DNA from: JAIBJN01 sp035461525
GTDB lineage: Bacteria; Actinomycetota; Thermoleophilia; Gaiellales; Gaiellaceae
Direction of reading: 5' to 3'
Assembly: GCA_035461525.1 (NCBI GenBank)
Contig: DATHVD010000013.1
Span: 1-64,000, forward strand
Length of the DNA stretch: 64,000 nucleotides
Below the pieces are notes generated by a model. The model was given only the letters and a program-made list of their open reading frames with translations. It did no database searches and had not been told where the DNA came from. Below, in pieces: positions 24,172-33,097 of this stretch. Each line of letters begins with the position of its first letter. Within the stretch, counting starts at the first letter, position 1. Position numbers and translations under genes: made by a program.

Positions 24172-25698
24172 ATGACGGAACAGCCTCTCCTCGAGCTCAA
24201 GGGCATCACGAAGCGCTTCCCCGGGGTCGTCGCCAACGACAGCGTCGACTTCGACCTCCGCAAGGGGGAGGTGCACGCGCTCCTGGGCGAGAACGGCGCG
24301 GGCAAGTCCACGCTCATGAACATCCTCTACGGGCTCTATCACCCCGACGAGGGGGAGATCCGACTGGAGGGACGCTCGCTCAGCATCGCGTCGCCGCGAG
24401 AGGCGATCGACGCCGGCATCGGCATGGTGCATCAGCACTTCATGCTCATCCCGGTCATGTCCGTGGCCGAGAACATCGTCCTGGCCGTCGAGCCGCACCG
24501 GGGGCCGTTCATGGACATCGGGACGGCCGAGAGGCGCGTGAGCGGGCTCTCCGAGCGCTTCGGCCTCGCCGTCCGTCCGGAGGCCCGGATCGAGTCGATC
24601 TCCGTCGGCATGCAGCAGCGCGTGGAGATCCTGAAGGCGCTCTACCGCGGCGCCGAGATTCTCATCCTCGACGAGCCGACCGCGGTCCTGACGCCGCAGG
24701 AGGCGGAGGAGCTCTTCGCCATCCTCCGCTCGCTCCAGGCGGAGGGGAAGTCGATCATCTTCATCAGCCACAAGCTGGGCGAGGTGCTCGAGATCGCCGA
24801 CCGGATCACCGTGCTCCGGCGCGGGAAGACGATCGAGACCGTGCCCCGCGAGGGTGCGACCGAGGAGGGGCTCGCCCGCCTCATGGTCGGGCGCGAGGTG
24901 CTCCTGCGGGTCGAGAAGGGCCCGGCCTCGCCCGGCGAGCCGCTGCTCGAGGTGGAGGATCTGCACGTCCAAGACGAGCGCGGGCTCGAAGCCGTGCGGG
25001 GCCTGTCGCTCCAGGTCCGCGCGGGGGAGATCGTCGGCATCGCCGGCGTGGACGGAAACGGCCAGTCCGAGCTGATCGAGGCGATCACCGGCCTCCGCAA
25101 GCCGGAGTCGGGCCGGATCGGCGCCGCGGGCGAGGACGTGACCGGCGCCGGCGCGCGCGAGTCCCTCGACGCCGGGGTCGGGCACATCCCCGAGGACCGG
25201 CAGCGGCGCGGGCTCGTGCTCGATTTCAGCCTCGCCGAGAACATCGCGCTCCACGACTACCGCGAGGAGCCGGACTCGAAGTGGGGTTGGCTCTACCCGA
25301 AGCGCCTCGTCGCTCGTGCGAGGCGGCTCCTGAGCGAGTTCGACGTTCGCGGGGGGGGCCCGCAGACGCTCGCCTCGTCCCTCTCGGGCGGAAATCAGCA
25401 GAAGGTCGTGGTCGCGCGGGAGGTCTCCCGCGACCCGCGAATCCTCATCGCCGCCCAGCCGACGCGGGGCCTCGACGTCGGCGCGATCGAGTTCGTGCAC
25501 CGCCGTCTCGTCGGCGAGCGGGACGAGGGGCGCGCGATCCTCCTCATCTCGTTCGAGCTGGACGAGATCCTCTCCCTCTCCGACCGCATCCTCGTCATGT
25601 ACGAGGGCCGTGTCGTCGGCGAGTACACGCCGGACGTCTCGGAGGAGACGCTCGGCATCGCCATGACCGGGGGCACCGTGGAAGACGAGGCGGCGTGA
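24172..25698 (+). CDS. Nucleoside ABC importer, double ATPase subunit
   Basis: The 508-residue protein is a tandem ABC ATPase of the nucleoside/sugar class. The first domain has Walker A GENGAGKST near residue 39, Walker B ILDEPTAVLTP and the H-loop ISHKLGEV. The second has the degenerate Walker A GVDGNGQSE near 292 and signature LSGGNQQK near 404, followed by AAQPTRGLD. This asymmetry is normal in the family. It acts on the cytosolic face with the two permeases downstream, to which it is coupled by a GTGA overlap. Confidence 0.94.
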   Translation: MTEQPLLELKGITKRFPGVVANDSVDFDLRKGEVHALLGENGAGKSTLMNILYGLYHPDEGEIRLEGRSLSIASPREAIDAGIGMVHQHFMLIPVMSVAENIVLAVEPHRGPFMDIGTAERRVSGLSERFGLAVRPEARIESISVGMQQRVEILKALYRGAEILILDEPTAVLTPQEAEELFAILRSLQAEGKSIIFISHKLGEVLEIADRITVLRRGKTIETVPREGATEEGLARLMVGREVLLRVEKGPASPGEPLLEVEDLHVQDERGLEAVRGLSLQVRAGEIVGIAGVDGNGQSELIEAITGLRKPESGRIGAAGEDVTGAGARESLDAGVGHIPEDRQRRGLVLDFSLAENIALHDYREEPDSKWGWLYPKRLVARARRLLSEFDVRGGGPQTLASSLSGGNQQKVVVAREVSRDPRILIAAQPTRGLDVGAIEFVHRRLVGERDEGRAILLISFELDEILSLSDRILVMYEGRVVGEYTPDVSEETLGIAMTGGTVEDEAA

Positions 25699-26945
25699 GC
25701 GAGCAGCAGCCTCCAGAGCCGCCCTCGGAACCGCCCGCGGCACGGCAGGAGGAGTTTCCGAGCGAAGGCTCCGTCACGGGCGTCCAGGCCCTCTACGACC
25801 GCCTCGGCGGGGTCCTCATCCCCGCGGCGGCCGCGTTCCTCGCGTTCCTGATCGGCGGAATCGTCGTCCTCATCACCGAGAAGAGCATCGCGGCGCCGTT
25901 CCAGGCCTATCAGGCGATCTTCCAGGGCACGGGCCTGACGTGGTTCATCCCCTTCGTCGGGGACACGGCGCAGGAGGCGCGGGACCTGCAGCAGACGCTC
26001 CTGATCACGACGCCGCTGATCCTCACGGGCATCGCGGTCGCGTTCGCATTCCGCTGTGGCATGTTCAACATCGGCGGCCAGGGCCAGTACTGGGTCGGGC
26101 TCCTGACGGCGATCTGGGTCGGAACGAGCCTCGACGGCATGCCCCGGCCGCTCCACATCGTCATCGCGCTCGCGGCCGCGATCTTCGCCGGCGCGATCTG
26201 GGGCGGCATCGCCGGGTTGCTCAAGGCGACGACCGGCGCCCACGAGGTGATCTCGACGATCATGCTCAACTGGATCGCCCTCTGGGTCGGGAAGTGGCTG
26301 CTCGAGGCGCCCGACGGGTTCCTCCAGGGAACGGATCCGGCGCTGCCGCGCTCGAGCGACGTTCTCGCCAGCGCGCAGCTCCCCCAGATCTGGGGGCGGC
26401 TGCAGCCGCTCCACGCCGGCATCTTCATCGCGCTCTTCGCGCTCGTCGTCTACCACCTGCTCCTGAACCGGACGACCCTCGGCTACGAGGTGCGCGCCGT
26501 CGGCTTCAACCCGGACGCCGCCGCCTACGGGGGGATCAACGTCAAGCGCAGCTACTTCCTCGCCCTCGCCATCGCCGGCTCGTTCGCGGGCCTCGCCGGC
26601 GCCGTCGACCTCCTCGGCTGGAAGTATCGCCTCACGAGCACCGAGTTCGACGCCAACCTCCTCGGCTTCGTCGGCATCGCGGTGGCTCTGCTCGGGAGGA
26701 ACAAAGCCGTCGGCATCCTGCTCGCAGCGCTCCTGTTCGGGGCGCTCGAGGTGGGTACCTCGCCGCGGCAGCTCGATCCCTCCATCTTCAACCCGGAGCT
26801 TGCGACGAACCTCGCAACGATGATCCAGGCGCTCATCATCGCCTTCGTCGGCGCCGAGTTCCTCATCCTCTCCATCTGGGGGGCGAGGAAACGCATCGGC
26901 TTCCCCGGCGTCGGCAGCCGCGTCAAGCCGGAGCTGAGAGCATGA
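25695..26945 (+). CDS. Nucleoside ABC importer permease 1
   Basis: Branched-chain-type/BMP-type inner-membrane permease, 416 residues. After a Pro/Glu-rich cytosolic N-terminus there are about nine hydrophobic helices. MFNIGGQGQYWVGLL and GGIAGLLKATTGAHEVISTIMLN are the family motifs, the latter containing the ATPase-coupling loop. The GTG start overlaps the ATPase stop; its stop overlaps the start of permease 2 (ATGA). It is likely NupB-like. Confidence 0.92.
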   Translation: MSEQQPPEPPSEPPAARQEEFPSEGSVTGVQALYDRLGGVLIPAAAAFLAFLIGGIVVLITEKSIAAPFQAYQAIFQGTGLTWFIPFVGDTAQEARDLQQTLLITTPLILTGIAVAFAFRCGMFNIGGQGQYWVGLLTAIWVGTSLDGMPRPLHIVIALAAAIFAGAIWGGIAGLLKATTGAHEVISTIMLNWIALWVGKWLLEAPDGFLQGTDPALPRSSDVLASAQLPQIWGRLQPLHAGIFIALFALVVYHLLLNRTTLGYEVRAVGFNPDAAAYGGINVKRSYFLALAIAGSFAGLAGAVDLLGWKYRLTSTEFDANLLGFVGIAVALLGRNKAVGILLAALLFGALEVGTSPRQLDPSIFNPELATNLATMIQALIIAFVGAEFLILSIWGARKRIGFPGVGSRVKPELRA

Positions 26946-28171
26946 GCGTCGCCGAGGCAACGAGGCCGACCCTGGCGGACCGCCTGCGCACCCTCGGCGA
27001 GCGGCGCAACGTCGCCATCATCGGCATCTGCCTCGGCGTCCTCGCCGTCTGGCTGACGCTACCGCCCTTCACGGTCCGCGCGGTCGTGCCCTCGGCCGTC
27101 ATCGCCGTGCTCGGGGCCTTCTGCGGGCTCTACACCCTGACGCGGGGCGAGCGCAAGCTGGGCGCGTGGGCGCTCGGCGTCTCCGTGCTCGCCGTACCGG
27201 CCGCCCTCTGGTTCCTGGGCGCCGAGTCAGCGGAGCTCACGGCGGTCTTCTCCACCGGGCTCCTCGCGGCCACGCTCCGCTTCGCCACGCCGCTCGCCTT
27301 CGCCGCGATCGGCGGCATCTTCTCGGAGCGCTCCGGCGTCGTGAACATCGGCCTCGAGGGGATGATGCTCGCGGGCGCCTTCTTCGGGATCGTGGTCGTC
27401 GCCGAGACGGGCCAGTGGGAGCTCGGGATCCTCGGGGCCATGGCCGCCGGAGGCGTGCTCGCCTCGATCCACGCCTTCTTCTCCATCCACCTGAGGGGCG
27501 ATCAGATCATCAGCGGGTTCGCCATCAACTTCCTCGCGCTCGGCATCACCGGCTACCTCTTCCGCTCCATGTACGGGCGGTCGGGGACGCCGCCCCTCGA
27601 GGAGCGGATCCCTGACGTCCACCTGCCCCTGATCGCGGACATCCCCTACATCGGGGACATCTTCGGCCAGCTCAACCTGATGATCTGGCTCATGTTCGCC
27701 ACGCTCGTCCTGGCGACGATCGTCCTCTTCAAGACGCCGCTCGGATTACGGATCCGCGCAGTCGGCGAGCATCCCAGGGCCGCCGACACGGTCGGGATCT
27801 CCGTGTACCGCGTGCGCTACGCGGCCGTCATCCTCTCCGGCATGCTCGCCGCCCTCGGCGGCGCCTACCTCTCGTTCGGCTTCGGCAACGCGTTCAACGA
27901 GAACATGACGCAGGGACGCGGCTTCATCGCCCTGGCGGCCGTCATCTTCGGCAACTGGCGCCCCTTCGGCGCGTTCGGGGCGTGCCTCCTCTTCGGCTTC
28001 TCGAGCGCGCTCGCGCTGCGGCTGCAGGGCTCGCCGCTCCTCCCGTCCGACCTCGCCTCGGCCAACCTCCTCTCGACGCTCCCCTACGTGCTGACGCTCA
28101 TCGCGCTCGTCGGCGTGATCGGGCGCTCCCGCCCGCCCGCGGCGGTCGGCCGCCCGTACAGCAAGCAGTAA
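26942..28171 (+). CDS. Nucleoside ABC importer permease 2
   Basis: The second permease, 409 residues and about ten hydrophobic helices, has GIFSERSGVVNIGLEGMML near residue 125 and the coupling-loop region HLRGDQIISGFAINFLALG near 185. These are typical of NupC/YufQ-like subunits. The N-terminal 100 residues include two or three extra helices. It ends the importer operon. Whether purine or pyrimidine nucleosides are preferred cannot be told. Confidence 0.92.
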   Translation: MSVAEATRPTLADRLRTLGERRNVAIIGICLGVLAVWLTLPPFTVRAVVPSAVIAVLGAFCGLYTLTRGERKLGAWALGVSVLAVPAALWFLGAESAELTAVFSTGLLAATLRFATPLAFAAIGGIFSERSGVVNIGLEGMMLAGAFFGIVVVAETGQWELGILGAMAAGGVLASIHAFFSIHLRGDQIISGFAINFLALGITGYLFRSMYGRSGTPPLEERIPDVHLPLIADIPYIGDIFGQLNLMIWLMFATLVLATIVLFKTPLGLRIRAVGEHPRAADTVGISVYRVRYAAVILSGMLAALGGAYLSFGFGNAFNENMTQGRGFIALAAVIFGNWRPFGAFGACLLFGFSSALALRLQGSPLLPSDLASANLLSTLPYVLTLIALVGVIGRSRPPAAVGRPYSKQ

Positions 28172-28179
28172 TCGCCCGC

Positions 28180-28506
28180 ATGCGGAACACCAAGGCTGTC
28201 TGGGCCTTTCTCACGGCGCTGCTCTCCCTGGGCGCGCTCGGCGGGGCAGCGGCCGCCTCCCGCTACTACGACGAGGTGCGGCTGGTGGATGCGGTGGTCG
28301 CCGTGCCGGTGGCCCTCGCCTTCGGCGTCGCGGCGGTTGTCCTCGGCAGGCGCGCGCGGGCGCAGCACCTCCGCAGCCTAGGCCGGAGTGGCAGCCGGGG
28401 CTTCGTCGCGCTCGCGCGCTTCCTCGCCGCCGTCGCGCTCATCCTGGCCGTCACCGCGGCGCTCGCGCTCGCCGTCTTCGCGGTGCTCGTGCTCGTCCTC
28501 GAATAA
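28180..28506 (+). CDS. Small three-helix membrane protein, function unknown
   Basis: This 108-residue protein has three hydrophobic segments at about 8-30, 38-60 and 84-108, with an Arg-rich cytosolic loop (RRARAQHLRSLGRSGSRG) between helices 2 and 3. I know no family for it. The ATG at 28180 lies 8 nt after the permease stop, so it could be an accessory of the importer. It could instead belong with the RodZ-like gene that follows, which is also membrane-linked. Confidence 0.65.
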   Translation: MRNTKAVWAFLTALLSLGALGGAAAASRYYDEVRLVDAVVAVPVALAFGVAAVVLGRRARAQHLRSLGRSGSRGFVALARFLAAVALILAVTAALALAVFAVLVLVLE

Positions 28507-28523
28507 GGCTCCGGGCAGGCCGC

Positions 28524-28529
28524 TACAAT
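28524..28529 (+). promoter_or_regulatory. -10 element TACAAT for the rodZ-like gene
   Basis: TACAAT ends 8 nt before the GTG at 28538; there is no ribosome site. Confidence 0.6.
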
Positions 28530-28537
28530 CACGGCTC

Positions 28538-29314
28538 GTGTTCGAGATCGGCAACAGCCTGCGAGAGGCTCGTTTGCGGCAGGGTCTCGAGATCCCCCGG
28601 ATCGAAGGCGACACCAAGATTCGCGGGAAGTATCTGAGAGCGCTCGAGGACGAGGGCTTCGACACGCTGCCCGGGGACACGTACGTGAAGGGCTTCCTGC
28701 GCACGTACGCCGACTATCTGGGCCTCGACGGGCAGCTCTACGTCGACGAGTTCAACTCCCGCTTCTCGACCGCGGACGAGCCCGTCGCAGCGCCCTCGAA
28801 GGCGCGGCGGCGGATGCCCAGACGCTCCGAGTCGAACCTCGTCGTCGTCGCCCTCGCCGGAATCGTCGCCGTCACGGTCCTCGTCGTCGTCGGGCTTGCA
28901 GGCATCGGTTCCGACGCGCCGACGCCGGAGACGCCGCTCCTCGACACGTCGATCCCGACGACGACGGCCGAGGAGGACGACGCGGCCGCAGGCGACGAGG
29001 GGCCCGCCGCGGCGGACCCGGAGGCAGCGGCCGGGAACGAGAGGCCGAGGGCCCGGCTCGTGCTCACGGCCGCGCGCGGGAGCTGCTGGCTCCAGGTGCG
29101 CGCGGGCGGGGTCGGCGGCCGCCTCCTGTACGAAGGCACCCTCGAGGAGGGCCAGACTCAGCGGTTCGTCAAGGACCGGCGGCTCTGGCTCGAGCTCGGC
29201 GCCCCGGGCAACCTGAACGTGAAGCTCAACGGCCGCGCCGTCGAGAACTTCCCGACGAGGTCCGCCGTCGTCGCCGTCACCGCCTCGGGCGTGCGCACGC
29301 TCTCGACGGGTTGA
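28538..29314 (+). CDS. rodZ: RodZ-like helix-turn-helix membrane protein
   Basis: The 258 residues hold a cytosolic HTH_25 domain (IGNSLREARLRQGLEIPRIEGDTKI, then LPGDTYVKGFLRTYADYLGL) at about 3-70. One membrane helix lies near 105-125, then a Thr/Glu/Ala-rich linker and a C-terminal DUF4115 beta domain with CWLQVRAGG. This is the architecture of RodZ/YmfM, which links the MreB cytoskeleton to cell shape. MreB is not in the window, so a morphogenesis role is inference. It overlaps cinA by TTGA. Confidence 0.88.
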   Translation: MFEIGNSLREARLRQGLEIPRIEGDTKIRGKYLRALEDEGFDTLPGDTYVKGFLRTYADYLGLDGQLYVDEFNSRFSTADEPVAAPSKARRRMPRRSESNLVVVALAGIVAVTVLVVVGLAGIGSDAPTPETPLLDTSIPTTTAEEDDAAAGDEGPAAADPEAAAGNERPRARLVLTAARGSCWLQVRAGGVGGRLLYEGTLEEGQTQRFVKDRRLWLELGAPGNLNVKLNGRAVENFPTRSAVVAVTASGVRTLSTG

Positions 29315-30594
29315 CCGCCCCGCGCGCGGTCGTCGTCCTCACGGGCAGCGAGCTCGTGCGCGGCGACAAGGAGGACAGGAACGGCGCCTTCCTCGCCCGG
29401 GAGCTGACCCGGCTCGGGCTCGAGCCCGAGCGAATCGCCATCGTCGGGGACGCGCCCGGGGCGCTCGAGCAGGCCGTCCGCGAGGGGCTCGAGGCCGACC
29501 TCTGCATCCTCTCGGGAGGGCTCGGGCCGACCCATGACGACCGCACGATCGAGATGCTCGCCCACGCCGCCGGCCGGGCGCTCGTCGTCGACGCGGCGCT
29601 CGAGCGCGAGATCGAAGCCGTCGCCCGGGGGATCGCCGAGCGCCTCACGCGGCCGTACGAGGACTTCGCCCCCGGCGTCCGCAAGCAGGCGTCACTCCCG
29701 GAGGGCGGCGTCGCCCTCGGGCTGGCCGGGACGGCCCCGGCGGTGCTCCTGGAACGCGACGGGCGGGTGGCGGTGACACTGCCCGGGCCGCCGGAGGAGC
29801 TTCGGAGGCTCTGGCCGCGCGTCCTCGAGGCCGAGGCCCTCCAGGCGGTCATCCGGCGGGCGGAGCTGCCGCGCCATCGCGTCCTCCGGCTCTTCGGGCC
29901 GAGCGAGTCGGCGGTCGCTCGGCTGCTCGAGGAGAGCGGCGGGGAGGGCGGCGGGCTCGACGTGACCATCTGCGCGCATGCCTTCGAGATCCGGGTCGAC
30001 GTCTTCGCCCGGGGGGACGCGGACGAGCGGGCCGAGCGGCTCGCGCAAGCGGTGCGGGAGCGCTTCGGCGACGATCTCTTCGCCGAGGACGAGCGTACGG
30101 TCGCCGAGCTCGTGCTCGACCGCTGCCGGGAGCTCGGCTGGACGCTCGCCACGGCGGAGTCGTGCACGGGGGGCCTGGTCGGCGCCCGGCTCACGGAGGT
30201 GCCCGGAGCGAGCGCGGTCTACGCGGGCGGCTTCGTCGCCTACGCGAACGAGGCGAAGGCACGGCTCCTGGGCGTCCCCATGGAGCTCCTCGAGCGCCAC
30301 GGCGCCGTCTCCCCCGAGGCGGCTGCCGCCATGGCGCACGGCGCGCGCCGGGCGCTCGGCGCGGAGGTCGCGCTCGCGGTCACGGGCATCGCCGGCCCGG
30401 GCGGGGGCACGGAGGAGAAGCCGGTCGGCCTCGTCGTCTTCCATGCCGCCGCCGGGGTCTCGGAATGGGTCGACGCCGTCAGGATTCCCGGAGACCGCGA
30501 GGCCGTCCGCTCGCGGGCGACCGCGCTGGCTCTGCACGGCCTCAGGCGACTTCTGGCACGGACCGGCACACACGCGCACGACCCTGGCGGCTAG
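29311..30594 (+). CDS. cinA: CinA-family protein, nicotinamide-nucleotide amidase
   Basis: The 427 residues combine the N-terminal MoCF-like COG1058 domain (VVLTGSELVRGDKEDRNG, ILSGGLGPTHDDRTIE) with the C-terminal CinA amidohydrolase domain (ATAESCTGGLVGARLTEVPGAS, VTGIAGPGGG). The second domain hydrolyses NMN to NaMN in NAD recycling. The TTG start overlaps the RodZ stop. The rodZ-cinA-recA order matches that in Bacillus and Streptococcus, where cinA and recA are co-expressed. Confidence 0.94.
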   Translation: MTAPRAVVVLTGSELVRGDKEDRNGAFLARELTRLGLEPERIAIVGDAPGALEQAVREGLEADLCILSGGLGPTHDDRTIEMLAHAAGRALVVDAALEREIEAVARGIAERLTRPYEDFAPGVRKQASLPEGGVALGLAGTAPAVLLERDGRVAVTLPGPPEELRRLWPRVLEAEALQAVIRRAELPRHRVLRLFGPSESAVARLLEESGGEGGGLDVTICAHAFEIRVDVFARGDADERAERLAQAVRERFGDDLFAEDERTVAELVLDRCRELGWTLATAESCTGGLVGARLTEVPGASAVYAGGFVAYANEAKARLLGVPMELLERHGAVSPEAAAAMAHGARRALGAEVALAVTGIAGPGGGTEEKPVGLVVFHAAAGVSEWVDAVRIPGDREAVRSRATALALHGLRRLLARTGTHAHDPGG

Positions 30595-30595
30595 C

Positions 30596-31147
30596 GTGGA
30601 GGGGCATGAGCGTGCTCGCCTCTTCGCCGCCCTACCGCTCCCTGGCGACGCTGTCGAGCGCCTCCTCGCCTGGCAGCGCCGAGAGCTCCCCGGCGTGCCG
30701 GGCGTCCGTCCGGTGTCCGCGCGGAACCTGCACGTCACGCTCGCGTTCCTCGGGTGGAGGCCCGCCGCCGACGCGGAGCCGATCCTCGAGGTGCTGCGCG
30801 GGGCGGCTCGGGCTGCGCGCCGTCCTCTGCTTACCGCCCGGGGATACCGCGAGACACGGAGCGTCGGCATGCTCGTCTTCGACGACGAGGAGGGCCGCGC
30901 CGGCGTGCTCGCGGCGAGCGTGGGGGAGGCGCTCGAGCGGCTGGGCGTCTACGAGCGCGAGCGACGTCCCTGGCTGGCGCACGTGACCGTGCTCCGCTTC
31001 CGCGCCCGGCCGCGGCTCTCGCCGGTCGTGCCCGACCTCGGCGAGGTCAGTCCGTCCGAGGTGGCTCTCTATCATTCGGTGCTGCGGCCGACCGGGGCGC
31101 AGTACGAGATCATCGAATCGGTTCCGCTAGGAGGTTTGACGTCTTGA
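30596..31147 (+). CDS. thpR: RNA 2',3'-cyclic phosphodiesterase (LigT/ThpR family)
   Basis: 2H-phosphoesterase of 183 residues. The two HxT motifs are HVTLAFLG near residue 43 and HVTVLRF near 130, which define the active site for cyclic phosphate on RNA ends. The GTG at 30596 is chosen because it lies immediately after the cinA stop and begins the ERARLFAALPLP strand typical of the family. Its stop overlaps the recA TTG. It is commonly found between cinA and recA. Confidence 0.9.
   Translation: MEGHERARLFAALPLPGDAVERLLAWQRRELPGVPGVRPVSARNLHVTLAFLGWRPAADAEPILEVLRGAARAARRPLLTARGYRETRSVGMLVFDDEEGRAGVLAASVGEALERLGVYERERRPWLAHVTVLRFRARPRLSPVVPDLGEVSPSEVALYHSVLRPTGAQYEIIESVPLGGLTS
31129..31134 (+). 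promoter_or_regulatory. Ribosome-binding site that fixes the recA start
   Basis: A perfect AGGAGG lies inside the end of thpR, 9 nt before the TTG at 31144. It makes the TTG the best recA start despite the rare codon. Confidence 0.7.
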
Positions 31148-32250
31148 CCGACTCCAATCGCGAACAGGCGCTCGACGCCGCCCTGAGCCAGATCGAGCGG
31201 CAGTACGGCAAGGGCTCGGTCATGAAGATGAACGACCACGCACAGGTCGCCATCCCGTCGATCTCCACGGGCGCGCTCTCGCTCGACCTCGCCCTCGGCA
31301 TCGGCGGCCTCCCCCGCGGGCGGATCGTCGAGATCTTCGGGCCCGAGTCGTCGGGGAAGACGACGCTCGTCTACCACGTGATCGCCGAGGCCCAGCGGAG
31401 CGGTGGGATCTGCGCGTTCATCGACGCCGAGCACGCCATGGATCCGAGCTACGCCCGCCGGATCGGAGTGAACATCGACGACCTTCTCGTCTCGCAGCCC
31501 GACAACGGCGAGCAGGCGCTCGAGATCGCCGAGCTGCTCATCCGGAGCGGCGCGCTCGACGTCGTCGCCGTCGACTCGGTGGCGGCGCTGACGCCGAAGG
31601 CCGAGATCGAAGGGGAGATGGGCGACAGCCACGTCGGGCTCCAGGCGCGGCTCATGAGCCAGGCGCTTCGCAAGCTAGCCGGCACGCTCAACCGCACGGG
31701 GACCGTCGCCCTCTTCACGAACCAGCTCCGCGAGAAGATCGGGGTCATGTTCGGCAGCCCGGAGACGACCCCCGGCGGGCGAGCGCTCAAGTTCTACTCG
31801 TCCGTCCGGCTCGACATCAGGCGCATCGAGACGCTCAAGGAAGGCGTCGAGGCGGTGGGGAACCGCGTGCGGGTCAAGGTCGTGAAGAACAAGGTGGCGC
31901 CGCCGTTCAAGCAGGCCGAGTTCGACGTCATCTACGGCGAGGGGATCTCCTGGGAGGGAACCGTCCTCGAGGTCGGCCTCGAGCGGAAGATCGTCCAGAA
32001 GTCCGGCTCGTACTTCAGCCTCGGCGACGAAAGGCTCGGCCAGGGCCGCCACAACGCCACCGCCTTCCTCCGGGAGCATCCGGACCTCGTCGACCAGATC
32101 CTCCGCGCCGTGCAGACGGAGCTCGGCCCGGACGTCGTCGCCTCTTCCCGCCTTCTCCCGACGGGCGAAGGCGCGCCTGCGGCCGGCGACGCCGCTGCCG
32201 GTGAGGAACACGAGGGCCGCCCAGCGAAGGCGGCGGCCGCCGCCGGCTAG
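31144..32250 (+). CDS. recA: Recombinase RecA
   Basis: RecA drives homologous recombination and co-protease activation of SOS. The 368 residues show QIERQYGKGSVMKM, Walker A GPESSGKTTL near 66, FIDAEHAMD, the L1 and L2 loops (LTPKAEIEGEMGDSH; GVMFGSPETTPGG) and an Ala/Glu-rich tail. The start is a TTG that overlaps the thpR stop (TTGA). I find no LexA-type operator upstream, so any damage response would act on an upstream promoter. recX follows after 6 nt. Confidence 0.97.
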   Translation: MTDSNREQALDAALSQIERQYGKGSVMKMNDHAQVAIPSISTGALSLDLALGIGGLPRGRIVEIFGPESSGKTTLVYHVIAEAQRSGGICAFIDAEHAMDPSYARRIGVNIDDLLVSQPDNGEQALEIAELLIRSGALDVVAVDSVAALTPKAEIEGEMGDSHVGLQARLMSQALRKLAGTLNRTGTVALFTNQLREKIGVMFGSPETTPGGRALKFYSSVRLDIRRIETLKEGVEAVGNRVRVKVVKNKVAPPFKQAEFDVIYGEGISWEGTVLEVGLERKIVQKSGSYFSLGDERLGQGRHNATAFLREHPDLVDQILRAVQTELGPDVVASSRLLPTGEGAPAAGDAAAGEEHEGRPAKAAAAAG

Positions 32251-32256
32251 CCCCCT

Positions 32257-32856
32257 GTGGCGACGACCGGCCCGCCGCTCCTCACGAGCGTTCGCCGCGT
32301 CCGGCGCGGGCGCGTGGCGCTCGAAGTGGACGGCCGGCCCTGGCGCACGGTCCCCGCCGAGGTCGCCGTGGGCTGCGGCCTCGCGCCGGGAACGGAGCTC
32401 GACCGGCCGCTCCTCCGGCGGCTGCGACGCGACCTTCGCCGTCAAGAGGCGCTCGACACGGCGGCGAAGGCGCTCGCGCGCCGGGACCTCTCGGCGCGCC
32501 GCCTGCGCGAGCGTCTCGAGATCCGCGGTATCCGAGCGCCCGCCGCCGACCGTGCGGTCGCCGCGCTTGCGAGCGCCGGCCTCGTCGACGACGAGCGCCT
32601 GGCGCGCGCCCGGGCACGGTCGCTCGTCGAGCGCGGATGGGGCGATGCCGCCATCTCCGACCGCCTCGAGCGGGAGGGCCTGCCGGCTCCGCTCGTGCGC
32701 ACGGCCCTCGCAGAGCTCGAGCCGGAGCGCGAACGGGCCATCGCAACGGCCGCCGCGGCCCAGGACGCACGGGTCGCATGGCGACTGCTCGCACGGCGAG
32801 GGTACGCCTCCGAGTCGATCGAGGACGCCATCGGCGTCCTGGACGAAGGAGCCTGA
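32257..32856 (+). CDS. recX: RecA regulator RecX
   Basis: RecX binds RecA filaments and modulates their activity. The 199 residues have an N-terminal beta region and then the RecX triple-helix repeats: ALDTAAKALARRDLSARRLRERL, LVDDERLARARARSLVERGWGDAAIS and AWRLLARRGYASESIEDAI. The GTG start is 6 nt after the recA stop, the normal arrangement. Length is normal for actinobacteria. Confidence 0.92.
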   Translation: MATTGPPLLTSVRRVRRGRVALEVDGRPWRTVPAEVAVGCGLAPGTELDRPLLRRLRRDLRRQEALDTAAKALARRDLSARRLRERLEIRGIRAPAADRAVAALASAGLVDDERLARARARSLVERGWGDAAISDRLEREGLPAPLVRTALAELEPERERAIATAAAAQDARVAWRLLARRGYASESIEDAIGVLDEGA

Positions 32857-33097
32857 GGAGGGGTACGATAGGCGTTCGTTCAGCTTTCAACTTGCCTGCA
32901 CAGGAACGGCTTCTCGCCGGATCGGTTACTCGTTACCAATCAGCCTTGACCTTCGAAGCACACAGCCAGCCGGCACCCGGAACACAGCGAGGAAGGGGAC
33001 CTCGAGCGGCGCGCTAGTCCGCTGACCGGGCGCGCCTGCGGGCCGCCGATTCACCGACGAAAGCCGTTCCTGCGCCATACGACGTAGGAGCGGACAA

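Noticed and set aside
31060..31144. LexA-type operator upstream of recA
   Set aside because: No inverted repeat of the actinobacterial or Bacillus SOS-box type is visible before recA or cinA.
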